DNA from: an uncultured Prevotella sp.
GTDB lineage: Bacteria; Bacteroidota; Bacteroidia; Bacteroidales; Bacteroidaceae
Reading direction: 5' to 3'
Assembly (NCBI GenBank): GCA_905233825.1
Contig: CAJOFE010000001.1
Location: forward strand, 118,638 to 182,637
DNA length: 64,000 nt
Made by a program: the position numbers and the translations under genes. Positions 51,622 through 59,288 of this stretch are shown here, piece by piece (within the stretch, counting starts at the first letter, position 1; each line of letters starts with the position of its first letter). The notes beneath the pieces were generated by a model, which saw only the letters and a list, made by a program, of their open reading frames with translations, did no database searches and was not told the origin of the DNA.

Positions 51622-52164
51622 ATGATAAGTGTGTTGAGTATTGTCGAGGATACGATGGTGGATGGTCCGGGCTTCCGGACCTCCATCTATTGTGCAGGCT
51701 GCAGGCATCAGTGTGCGGGCTGTCATAATCCGCAGTCGTGGGACTTCGACGGTGGACAGCCGATGACGACTGACGAGATGATGCGCGTCATCGAGGCCGA
51801 CCCCTACACGCAGGGCGTGACCTTCAGCGGCGGCGACCCGATGTACCAGCCTGAGGGCTTCGTCGAGCTGGCACGGGCTATCCATGAGCGCACGCCACAG
51901 AAGGACATCTGGTGCTATACGGGCTTTACTTTCGAGCAGTTGCTTACCAACCCCCGTCAGCGCGCCCTGCTGGAGCTTATAGATGTGCTGGTGGATGGTC
52001 CCTTCGTCCGTGAACAGCGCGACGAGACGCTCTGCTTCCGTGGGTCCCGCAACCAGCGCATCATCGACGTGCAGGCGTCGCTCGGGCAAGGGCATATCGT
52101 CTTGTTGAAAGAAAAGAGAAACGAGGTGTCACTGGCGGCATCTGACCATCATCTGATGAACTAA
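51622..52164 (+). CDS. nrdG: Anaerobic ribonucleotide reductase activating protein
   Basis: 180 residues. The radical SAM cluster site is CAGCRHQCAGC: Cys 27, 31 and 34 form the CX3CX2C motif, with an extra Cys 24. GVTFSGGDPMYQPEGFVEL is the SAM-binding GGDP motif. VDGPFVREQRDETLCFRGSR and NQRIIDV are typical NrdG C-terminal landmarks. It installs the glycyl radical on NrdD. Its ATG follows directly on the 44-bp repeat array. Confidence 0.95.
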   Translation: MISVLSIVEDTMVDGPGFRTSIYCAGCRHQCAGCHNPQSWDFDGGQPMTTDEMMRVIEADPYTQGVTFSGGDPMYQPEGFVELARAIHERTPQKDIWCYTGFTFEQLLTNPRQRALLELIDVLVDGPFVREQRDETLCFRGSRNQRIIDVQASLGQGHIVLLKEKRNEVSLAASDHHLMN

Positions 52165-52176
52165 CAAATACGAAAG

Positions 52177-52677
52177 ATGTATAATATTCTAAACTTGATT
52201 CCTATTCATCTGCCTGCCCCGACGGTGAGGATGCGGCGTAAGTACCATCAGGAAAGCTATTGTATTTCTCATTTGTATATAGGTAAGGATGAGGACTACT
52301 TCTGCGATACCATTGAAGACGTGGTACGCGACCATAATCACAATGGAAGATTTGATGATGGCGAAACGAAAGTCTATGGAGAGACGGCCATTCCCTGCGG
52401 ACGCTATTATGTGACGTTCAACAAAACTTCGCTGGCAATAGGAGGGAAGGCGCGATATGGATGTATCCCATATATCCATCAGGTTCCTTCTTTTACCCAT
52501 ATCCGTATGCATCCCGGCGTGAATGAGAAGAATTCGGAGGGCTGTATTATCTTGGGTTATAATAAAAAGCCAGGAATGGTCGTTGACTCAGAGGCTTGCT
52601 GCCTCGCTTTTTATGAGAAGATGAAGTATCGTCCCTTCTGGTTGGAGATAATAGACGACTATACGAAAGAGGAATAG
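52177..52677 (+). CDS. DUF5675 family protein
   Basis: 166 residues. The block YHQESYCISHLYIGKDEDYFC, FDDGETKVYGETAIPCGRYY, THIRMHPGVNEKNSEGCIIL and FYEKMKYRPFWLEI matches DUF5675, a family related in fold to L,D-transpeptidase-like or phage-associated proteins (His and Cys in HPG...SEGCI). Catalytic function is not proven. It begins 13 bases after nrdG, but a functional link to ribonucleotide reduction is unlikely. No signal peptide is seen. Confidence 0.8.
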   Translation: MYNILNLIPIHLPAPTVRMRRKYHQESYCISHLYIGKDEDYFCDTIEDVVRDHNHNGRFDDGETKVYGETAIPCGRYYVTFNKTSLAIGGKARYGCIPYIHQVPSFTHIRMHPGVNEKNSEGCIILGYNKKPGMVVDSEACCLAFYEKMKYRPFWLEIIDDYTKEE

Positions 52678-52688
52678 CGGAGGGGAAG

Positions 52689-52752
52689 AGTGCAGGGATA
52701 AAAAAAACAAGCTTTTCTTTGGCATTTCACTCATTTATTCGTACCTTTGCAC
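52689..52752 (+). promoter_or_regulatory. Extended promoter module upstream of tRNA-Arg
   Basis: TTTG, 20 bases (GCATTTCACTCATTTATTCG), TACCTTTG at 52742-52749. The spacer and the upstream GCAGGGATAAAAAA are shared with the radical SAM gene promoter at 15484-15546. Confidence 0.8.
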
Positions 52753-52930
52753 GCAGAAAGCGTGCGAAGCTGCTCACGCTCGGCAAAATGAGCCCGCTCT
52801 TTTGCCCTCACTTAACCGCAGCTTTGACACGCAGAAAGCGTGCGAAGCTGCTCACGCTCGGCAAAATGAGTCCGCTCTTTTGCCCTCACTTAACCGCAGC
52901 TTTGACACGCGAAAAGCGTGCGAAAAGCTG
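52750..52930 (+). repeat. 78-bp tandem repeat, 2.3 copies, before tRNA-Arg
   Basis: Copies start at 52750, 52828 and (partial) 52906. Each begins with a hairpin CACGC-AGAAA-GCGTG (the last has GAAAA) followed by GCTGCTCACGCTCGGCAAAA. The two full copies differ at a single base (GAGCCCG versus GAGTCCG). The third merges into the tRNA gene. They lie between the promoter and the tRNA, so they should be transcribed as its 5' leader. Confidence 0.9.
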
Positions 52931-52932
52931 TT

Positions 52933-53004
52933 GCCCTGATAGTTAAATGGATATAACAAGGCTCTCCTAAAGCTTAGTTCCGAGTTCGATTCTCGGTCGG
53001 GGTA
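52933..53004 (+). tRNA. tRNA-Arg (anticodon CCT)
   Basis: Acceptor GCCCTGA (52933-52939) pairs with TCGGGGT (52997-53003) with two wobbles; discriminator A53004. The anticodon arm is AGGCT-CTCCTAA-AGCTT with anticodon CCT. The T arm is CCGAG-TTCGATT-CTCGG. It reads AGG codons. CCA is not encoded. Confidence 0.93.
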
Positions 53005-53184
53005 CAAAGAGATTTTTGCAAGTTGTCTTATACCAGCGGGTTATATCAACAATCCCTTTACTATGACACTATGAGCACTCAAAAAACACTCCTTAATAGA
53101 AATAGGACTTGCAGGAAGTGGACATGCAGTTTTTTTATAACACCAAGTCACACTGCATTTAGTAACAACTTTTTTACTAAAAGT

Positions 53185-53215
53185 TTTGTTACTTTGTTTT
53201 TTTTTTGTATCTTTG
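53185..53215 (+). promoter_or_regulatory. Promoter of the AAA ATPase gene
   Basis: TTTG (53185-53188), 19 bases, TATCTTTG (53208-53215), 26 bases before the ATG. Confidence 0.8.
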
Positions 53216-53241
53216 TGCCGAATTTCTAAAAAACGATAGGC

Positions 53242-54372
53242 ATGGAAGAGAATCCTTTTGTATTCGGTAAGGCTGTTGAAGGTAGTTATTTCACGAATAG
53301 AACCAAGGACGCAGAGCACCTGGAGGCCAATCTGACCCATGGCATCAATACCATCCTCATTTCTCCGCGTCGATGGGGAAAGACGTCGCTGGTGAAGAAA
53401 GTCATGGCCAATGTCATTAGGCCAGACATCAAAATCATCTATATTGATGTGTTTTCCTGCAAGTCTGAATATGATTTCTATAAGGTGTTCGCATCTGCCA
53501 TTATCCAGCAGACATCTTCTAAAATCGAGGAATGGATGGCCACAGCCAAGGAGTTCCTTTCCAGAGTGATAACGAAAGTGGCATTCAGTCCTGACTCAAT
53601 ACAAGAGTATTCCCTGTCTTTTGAATTTCCTGCCAAGGACGATGCAGAGGACATTCTGCAGTTGCCAGAGCGTATTGCACAAAAGAAAGGCATTCACATC
53701 GTCCTATGTCTTGATGAATTTCAGCAGATAGCCGAGTTTCAGGACTCAATGACGTTCCAGAAAAAACTACGCTCAGTATGGCAACACCAGCAAAACGTCT
53801 CATACTGCTTGTTTGGTAGCAAGCGCCACCTGATGACTGAGCTGTTCAGCGATTCCAGCAATCCGTTCTACAAGTTCGGCGACATGATGTTCCTGAAAAA
53901 GATACCGACAGAGGAATGGATACCTTTTATCTGTCATAAGTTCCAAGAAACAGGCAAGGTCATTACCGAGAAACAGGCAGAACGCATATGCAAGGTGACG
54001 GAGAACCTTTCGTCCTATGTACAGCATCTCTCCTGGATTGTCTGGTACAAGGCAAAGCCGGTAGTTACCAATGAAATGGTAGATGAGTCCATCGAAGAAT
54101 TGCTGGAGCAGAACAAGGTGTTCTTCCAAAGAGAAGTTGAAGGTCTTACAGAACTTCAGCTGAATCTATTGAAGGCGATTGCAAATGGTGTGGATACTGG
54201 ATTCACCAAGAAAGAGGTCATCAAGAAATACCGTCTTGAAAGCTCTGCCAATGTCCAAGGCATCAAGAAGTCTTTGCTAAAGAAAGACCTGATTGACATT
54301 GATGGTTCTATAATAACCTATAACGACCCACTCTTCAAGTTGTGGATAAAAAAGAATATCCCCAACATATAG
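53242..54372 (+). CDS. AAA ATPase of the ATPase_2 / archaeal-type group
   Basis: 376 residues starting MEENPFVFGKAVEGSYFTNR. ISPRRWGKTSLVKKV is the P-loop and IVLCLDEFQQI the Walker B. RSVWQHQQNVSYCLFGSKRH is the sensor region typical of this family. A C-terminal winged-helix follows (GFTKKEVIKKYRLESSANVQ, LLKKDLIDIDGS). Proteins of this type are widespread in Bacteroidales and poorly characterised. It lies just after tRNA-Arg in AT-richer DNA and overlaps nothing of the locus downstream except a short frame overlap. Confidence 0.87.
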   Translation: MEENPFVFGKAVEGSYFTNRTKDAEHLEANLTHGINTILISPRRWGKTSLVKKVMANVIRPDIKIIYIDVFSCKSEYDFYKVFASAIIQQTSSKIEEWMATAKEFLSRVITKVAFSPDSIQEYSLSFEFPAKDDAEDILQLPERIAQKKGIHIVLCLDEFQQIAEFQDSMTFQKKLRSVWQHQQNVSYCLFGSKRHLMTELFSDSSNPFYKFGDMMFLKKIPTEEWIPFICHKFQETGKVITEKQAERICKVTENLSSYVQHLSWIVWYKAKPVVTNEMVDESIEELLEQNKVFFQREVEGLTELQLNLLKAIANGVDTGFTKKEVIKKYRLESSANVQGIKKSLLKKDLIDIDGSIITYNDPLFKLWIKKNIPNI

Positions 54373-54419
54373 ATGTAAAGACAAACTCCGTTTTAACCCA
54401 GATGAAACAGCAAGACAAT

Positions 54420-56003
54420 ATGCGAAAGTTTTTTCTATTAACCATCATTGTAATAGCAGCTATGCTTGCTTCATGTGCTGGAGGCAAAGTAAAATACCGT
54501 ATTGGTGTGTCACAGTGCTCTGATGACATCTGGCGCAACAAGCAGAATGCGGAGCTGCGGATGGGGGCTTATTTCCACGACAACGTTGAACTGAAGTTTG
54601 CTGCGGCATACGATAGCGACGAGCGGCAGGTGCAGCAGATTGACAGTCTGGTGAATGACGGCATCGACCTGCTGATTGTGGCCCCCAATCAGGTGCAGAC
54701 CATCTCGCCTGCCATCGACCGAGCCTACGACAAGGGCATCCCCGTTATTATTTTCGAGCGCAAGACCAGTTCGCAGAAATACACGGCTTTCATCAGTGCC
54801 GACAACTACGAGATGGGCCGGGTGATGGGTGAGTATATTGTCTCCCGGCTTCACGGAGAGGGCACAGTATTGGAGATAAAGGGCTTGGGGGGTTCATCGC
54901 CCGCAATTGAACGCCATAACGGTTTCATGGATGCGGTGAAGGATGCACCTGGTATTGAGGTGGTGGCCTCGCTACAGGGCGACTGGACGGAGCCGACAGC
55001 CTACGAAACAACGAAGCAATGGCTCGACAATAATAAAGATGTACACATAGATTTGGTGTTTGGTGCTAACGACCGCACGGCGATGGGAGCAAGAAAGACA
55101 CTTGGGGCTGGGGTGTTATACTGCGGTATCGATGGTCTGCCAGGTGATAACGGCGGCATACAGCTGGTGCGCGACTCGCTGCTCGATGCATCGTACATCT
55201 ATCCCACCCACGGCGACCAGATCATCGAATTGGCTGTCAGTATACTTGAAGGCAAACCCTACGAAAAGGAGACGATGCTGATGTCAGCCCTCGTTACCCG
55301 AGACAATGCCAAGGTGCTGCAGATGGAGAGTGAGGAAATTATGCGACAGGCCGACCAGCTGGACTCATTGCACAAGAAGGCCGATAACTATCTACATAAG
55401 CTTGACACGCAGCGTATCATCAACTGGCTGGCTATCGGTATCATCGTGCTATTGGTTGTGGTGTTCGTACTCTTCTACCTCTACCACCTCCGCAAGATTG
55501 CCTTGCAGAGAGAGCGTGTGGTCAATACATTGTGGAATCTTAAGCCTGAAGACGTTCCATCAATTTCTGAACCCACAGTGACAGTCGGGGATTCTTCGAC
55601 GAGCGAAGCGGCAGAGCCGAGAGGTAAATCCTCTCCAACTGATGGTTCTGAGGAGTCAGATAATACTGATGACAACGAACCCGTTGCCATATCACATTTC
55701 ATTACTCGCTTCAAGGAGGTCATAGAGTCACGTTTGGAAGACAGCGATGTGAGTGTGGAAGATCTTGCATCCGACATGAATCTGAGCCGCGTACAGTTGT
55801 ATCGCAAGGTGAAGGCCATCTCAGGCTCTTCGCCCGTTGAGCTGCTGCGCACTGCCCGTCTAAATCGCGCCTATCAGCTACTGCTCACCACCGACAAGAG
55901 CGTCTCAGAGGTGGCCTACGCTGTCGGCTTCACTGCTCCCAGCTACTTTACCAAATGTTTTAAGGAAGAATACGGAATGGTGCCGGGAGATGTGAGGAAG
56001 TAA
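54420..56003 (+). CDS. Periplasmic-binding-protein/AraC transmembrane regulator of the fructan locus
   Basis: 527 residues from ATG 54420, which yields a lipoprotein-like or anchor signal MRKFFLLTIIVIAAMLASCA; the ATG at 54402 is possible. Residues 25-310 form a LacI/ribose-binding-type sugar domain (YRIGVSQCSDDIWRNKQNAE, NDGIDLLIVAPNQVQTISPA, SADNYEMGRVMGEYI, LVFGANDRTAMGA). One helix (about 333-357, INWLAIGIIVLLVVVFVLFY) leads to a linker and an AraC-type DNA-binding domain (about 436-527: VSVEDLASDMNLSRVQLYRK, KSVSEVAYAVGFTAPSYFTK). It has no histidine kinase or receiver domain, unlike classical hybrid two-component regulators. It probably senses a periplasmic fructose-type sugar and activates the adjacent susC promoter. 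Confidence 0.9.
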   Translation: MRKFFLLTIIVIAAMLASCAGGKVKYRIGVSQCSDDIWRNKQNAELRMGAYFHDNVELKFAAAYDSDERQVQQIDSLVNDGIDLLIVAPNQVQTISPAIDRAYDKGIPVIIFERKTSSQKYTAFISADNYEMGRVMGEYIVSRLHGEGTVLEIKGLGGSSPAIERHNGFMDAVKDAPGIEVVASLQGDWTEPTAYETTKQWLDNNKDVHIDLVFGANDRTAMGARKTLGAGVLYCGIDGLPGDNGGIQLVRDSLLDASYIYPTHGDQIIELAVSILEGKPYEKETMLMSALVTRDNAKVLQMESEEIMRQADQLDSLHKKADNYLHKLDTQRIINWLAIGIIVLLVVVFVLFYLYHLRKIALQRERVVNTLWNLKPEDVPSISEPTVTVGDSSTSEAAEPRGKSSPTDGSEESDNTDDNEPVAISHFITRFKEVIESRLEDSDVSVEDLASDMNLSRVQLYRKVKAISGSSPVELLRTARLNRAYQLLLTTDKSVSEVAYAVGFTAPSYFTKCFKEEYGMVPGDVRK

Positions 56004-56026
56004 ATAAAGTAAAGGATGTGAATTAT

Positions 56027-56081
56027 CGTTCATTCCATCGCAAAAATGTTACATTGCAACATTATTCGCATGGGATGAACG
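56027..56081. promoter_or_regulatory. 22-bp dyad, candidate operator of the PBP/AraC regulator
   Basis: Left arm 56027-56048 (CGTTCATTCCATCGC...), spacer TTACATTGCAA, right arm 56060-56081 (...GCATGGGATGAACG). Most positions pair, best at the outer CGTTCAT/ATGAACG. It lies just upstream of the expected -33 of the susC promoter, the position of an activator site. Confidence 0.75.
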
Positions 56082-56112
56082 ATATTTTTAATGCCCAAGG
56101 GCAAATAGTTGG

Positions 56113-56120
56113 TACTTTTG
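56113..56120 (+). promoter_or_regulatory. -7 element of the susCD promoter
   Basis: TACTTTTG with only a weak -33 (TTTTTA at 56085-56090), as expected for an activator-dependent promoter. The ATG of the SusC-like gene is at 56169. Confidence 0.75.
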
Positions 56121-56168
56121 CAGCAGATTTGTGAAACAAGAGTATTAACAGCTAAAAACGAAAAGCAA

Positions 56169-59100
56169 ATGAAACAAACTAAACGATTCATTCTGAGTTT
56201 CCTCTCGCTAATGCTGTGTACGATAATGTACGCGCAGACGGAGGTAACGGGAACGGTGGTCGATGAAACCGGCGAAGGGGTCATCGGTGCCACGGTGATG
56301 GAGAAGGGCACGTCGAACGGCACGGTGACCGACTTCGACGGCAACTTCAAAATCAAGGTGGAGGCAGGCAAAACACTGGTCTTCTCTTACATCGGCTATC
56401 AGACACTGGAACTGCCGGCACAGAACGGCATGAAGGTGGTGATGAAAGACGACGCCCAGTCGCTGAACGAGGTGGTAGTCGTTGGTTATACCACGCAGAA
56501 GAAGGCCGACCTGACGGGTGCCATCTCGACAGTAAACGTCGATGAACTGGCTAAGCAAAACGAGAACAACCCCATCAAGGCCCTGCAGGGTCGTGTGCCG
56601 GGCATGAACGTCCAGGCCGATGGTAACCCTTCCGGCTCTGCTACTGTTCGTATCCGTGGTGTGGGCACGCTGAACAACAACGACCCGCTCTACATTATCG
56701 ATGGCGTGCCGACGAAAGCTGGCATGCATGAGCTGAATGGCAATGACATCGAGTCGATCCAGGTGCTGAAAGATGCCGCCTCGGCCAGTATCTATGGTAG
56801 CCGTGCCGCCAACGGTGTAATCATCATCACCACGAAACGCGGCAAGGAAGGCAAGGTGCGCGTCGACTTCGACGGCAGCATCGCCGTGCAAACGTACGCC
56901 CACAAGATGAAGGTGCTCAATGCCAAGGAATTCGGCCAGGTGATGTGGCAGGGCTACGTCAATGATGGTCTCGACCCCAACCAGAATGGCCTCGGCTACC
57001 ACTACGATTGGACCTACAACCAGCAGGGTGTTCCCGTGCTGAACGGTATTACAATGAGCAAATACCTCGACGCAGCTGGTACCACGCCCGCCGCTGATAC
57101 CGACTGGTTTGACGAAACTACCCGTACTGGTCTCATCCAGCAGTACAACGTCTCCCTGAGCAACGGCAGCGAACGCGGCATGTCGTTCTTCTCGCTGGGC
57201 TACTACAAGAACAAGGGCATCATCAAGGAGAGCGACTTCGAGCGTTTCTCCGCCCGTATGAACAGCGACTACAAGCTGGTGAAGGTGAACGACCGTAACC
57301 TCGTGACCATCGGCGAGAATTTCACGCTAAACCGCACTAGCGAGGTGGCGGCTCCCGGAGGTTTCTTGGAGAACGTCCTTCAGTTCAACCCCTCGCTGCC
57401 CGTCTATACCACTAACGGCGAGTACGCCGGCCCCGTGGGTGGCTATCCCGACCGCGAGAACCCCGTGGCTCGTCTCGACCGCAACAGCGACAACCGCTAC
57501 ACTTACTGGCGTATGTTCGGCGATGCCTATCTGAACATCAACCCCTTCAAAGATTTCAACATCAAGACCACCTTTGGCCTCGACTACGCACAAAAGGCGC
57601 AGCGTATTTTCCAGTATCCCATCACCGAAGGCACCGTGGCCAATGCCACCAACGGTGTGGAGGCCAAGCAGGAGCACTGGACAAAATGGATGTGGAACGC
57701 CATCGCTACCTATAATTACGAGTTTGGACGTCACCACGGCGACATTCTTGTAGGTACTGAGCTGAACCGTGAGGATGACGTGTGGTTCAGCGGTAAGAAG
57801 TATGACTACATGATTCTCAATCCTGATTATATGTGGCCCAATGCCGGTGTGGGCGAGGCCGAGGCCTACGGTCTTGGCGAGGGCTATACGCTCGTCTCTT
57901 ACTTTGGCAAGATTAACTACACCTACGACGACCGCTATCTTCTCGGCCTGACCCTGCGCTACGACGGCTCCAGTCGTTTCGGCAAGAACAACCGCTACGG
58001 CACCTTCCCCAGCATCAGTGCCGGTTGGCGCATCAACCAGGAGAAGTTCATGGAGGGGCTTGGTTGGATTGACAACCTGAAGCTCCGTGCCAGCTGGGGA
58101 CAGACCGGTAACCAGGAAATAAGCAACATCGCCCGCTACACCCTCTACGAGAGTAACTACGGCGAGGCTGGCTTTGGTGGCCAAAGCTATGGCACCAGCT
58201 ACGACATTGCCGGCACCAACGGCGGACAGACCCTCCCCAGCGGCTTCAAGCGCAACCAGTTGGGCAACGACGACCTGAAGTGGGAGACCACCACGCAGAC
58301 CAACCTCGGCCTGGACTTCGGACTCTTCCACAACGCCCTCTACGGCAGCTTTGAGTGGTACTTCAAGAAGACCAAGGACATCCTCGTCTACATGCCGGGC
58401 ATCGGTGTGATGGGTGAGGGCAGCAGTCAGTGGATTAACGCTGGTGAAATGGAGAACAAGGGCGTGGAACTGAACGTGGGCTATCGCGGCAACGTGGGTG
58501 ACTTCCAGTACGACATCGCCGCCAACATCGGAACCTACCGCAACGAGGTGACCCGTCTGCCCGAAACCATTGCCGCCAAGGGAACCTTCGGTGGCAACGG
58601 CGTGGAAAGCGTAGTAGGCCATCCCCTCGGCGCCCAGGTGGGCTACGTCTATGACGGCATCTTCAAGAGTCAGGACGAAATTGACAACCACGCCGTCCAG
58701 AGCGGTGCCGGCATCGGCCGCATCCGATGGAAGGACCTCAATGGCGATGATGTCATCAACGAGAAGGACCAAGAGTGGATCTATAACCCCGTGCCCGACT
58801 TCACTTGGGGTCTGAACATCTACCTGCAGTACAAGAGTTTCGACTTGAGCATGTTCTGGCAGGGCGTTCAGGGTGTCGACGTTATCAGCGACCTGAAAAA
58901 GGAAACCGACCTCTGGAGCGGCTTGAACATCTCGAACCTGAACAAGGGCGAGCGCCTGCTCGATGCTTGGAGTCCCACCAATATGGGTTCGAACATCCCC
59001 GCAATCAGCACGATGGACAACAACAATGAGAAGCGCGTCTCGAGCTACTTCGTGGAGAACGGCAGCTATGCCAAGCTCCGCACCATACAGCTGGGCTACA

Positions 59101-59276
59101 ACTTCCCGAAGGCCATCACCGACAAACTCTTCATGCAGCGCCTCCGCATGTATGTCAGTGCCCAGAACCTGCTCACCATCAAGAGCAGCAATTTCACGGG
59201 CGTCGACCCTGAGAACGCCAACTTCGGCTACCCCATCCCCCTCAATGTCACCTTCGGACTCAATGTTTCATTCTAA
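56169..59276 (+). CDS. SusC/RagA-family TonB-linked outer membrane transporter
   Basis: 1035 residues. Signal peptide MKQTKRFILSFLSLMLCTIMYA, then a carboxypeptidase-D-like domain (VTGTVVDETGEGVIGATVM, GKTLVFSYIGYQTLELP), a TonB box region (LNEVVVVGYTTQKKADLTG), the plug (QGRVPGMNVQADGNPSG, VLKDAASASIYGSRAANGVI) and a 22-strand barrel to the end (LNVTFGLNVSF). SusC proteins import oligosaccharides across the outer membrane with SusD as lid. The start at 56169 is chosen for the signal peptide and the promoter position. Confidence 0.97.
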   Translation: MKQTKRFILSFLSLMLCTIMYAQTEVTGTVVDETGEGVIGATVMEKGTSNGTVTDFDGNFKIKVEAGKTLVFSYIGYQTLELPAQNGMKVVMKDDAQSLNEVVVVGYTTQKKADLTGAISTVNVDELAKQNENNPIKALQGRVPGMNVQADGNPSGSATVRIRGVGTLNNNDPLYIIDGVPTKAGMHELNGNDIESIQVLKDAASASIYGSRAANGVIIITTKRGKEGKVRVDFDGSIAVQTYAHKMKVLNAKEFGQVMWQGYVNDGLDPNQNGLGYHYDWTYNQQGVPVLNGITMSKYLDAAGTTPAADTDWFDETTRTGLIQQYNVSLSNGSERGMSFFSLGYYKNKGIIKESDFERFSARMNSDYKLVKVNDRNLVTIGENFTLNRTSEVAAPGGFLENVLQFNPSLPVYTTNGEYAGPVGGYPDRENPVARLDRNSDNRYTYWRMFGDAYLNINPFKDFNIKTTFGLDYAQKAQRIFQYPITEGTVANATNGVEAKQEHWTKWMWNAIATYNYEFGRHHGDILVGTELNREDDVWFSGKKYDYMILNPDYMWPNAGVGEAEAYGLGEGYTLVSYFGKINYTYDDRYLLGLTLRYDGSSRFGKNNRYGTFPSISAGWRINQEKFMEGLGWIDNLKLRASWGQTGNQEISNIARYTLYESNYGEAGFGGQSYGTSYDIAGTNGGQTLPSGFKRNQLGNDDLKWETTTQTNLGLDFGLFHNALYGSFEWYFKKTKDILVYMPGIGVMGEGSSQWINAGEMENKGVELNVGYRGNVGDFQYDIAANIGTYRNEVTRLPETIAAKGTFGGNGVESVVGHPLGAQVGYVYDGIFKSQDEIDNHAVQSGAGIGRIRWKDLNGDDVINEKDQEWIYNPVPDFTWGLNIYLQYKSFDLSMFWQGVQGVDVISDLKKETDLWSGLNISNLNKGERLLDAWSPTNMGSNIPAISTMDNNNEKRVSSYFVENGSYAKLRTIQLGYNFPKAITDKLFMQRLRMYVSAQNLLTIKSSNFTGVDPENANFGYPIPLNVTFGLNVSF

Positions 59277-59288
59277 TATAACAGCATC

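Noticed and set aside
52719..52946. 75-residue frame over the 78-bp repeats
   Set aside because: It is only the open reading of a tandem repeat (78 is divisible by 3) running into the tRNA; no ribosome-binding site or homologue.
57327..58772. 481-residue open frame antisense to the SusC-like gene
   Set aside because: Shadow frame of a well-supported gene; no recognisable domain or start context.
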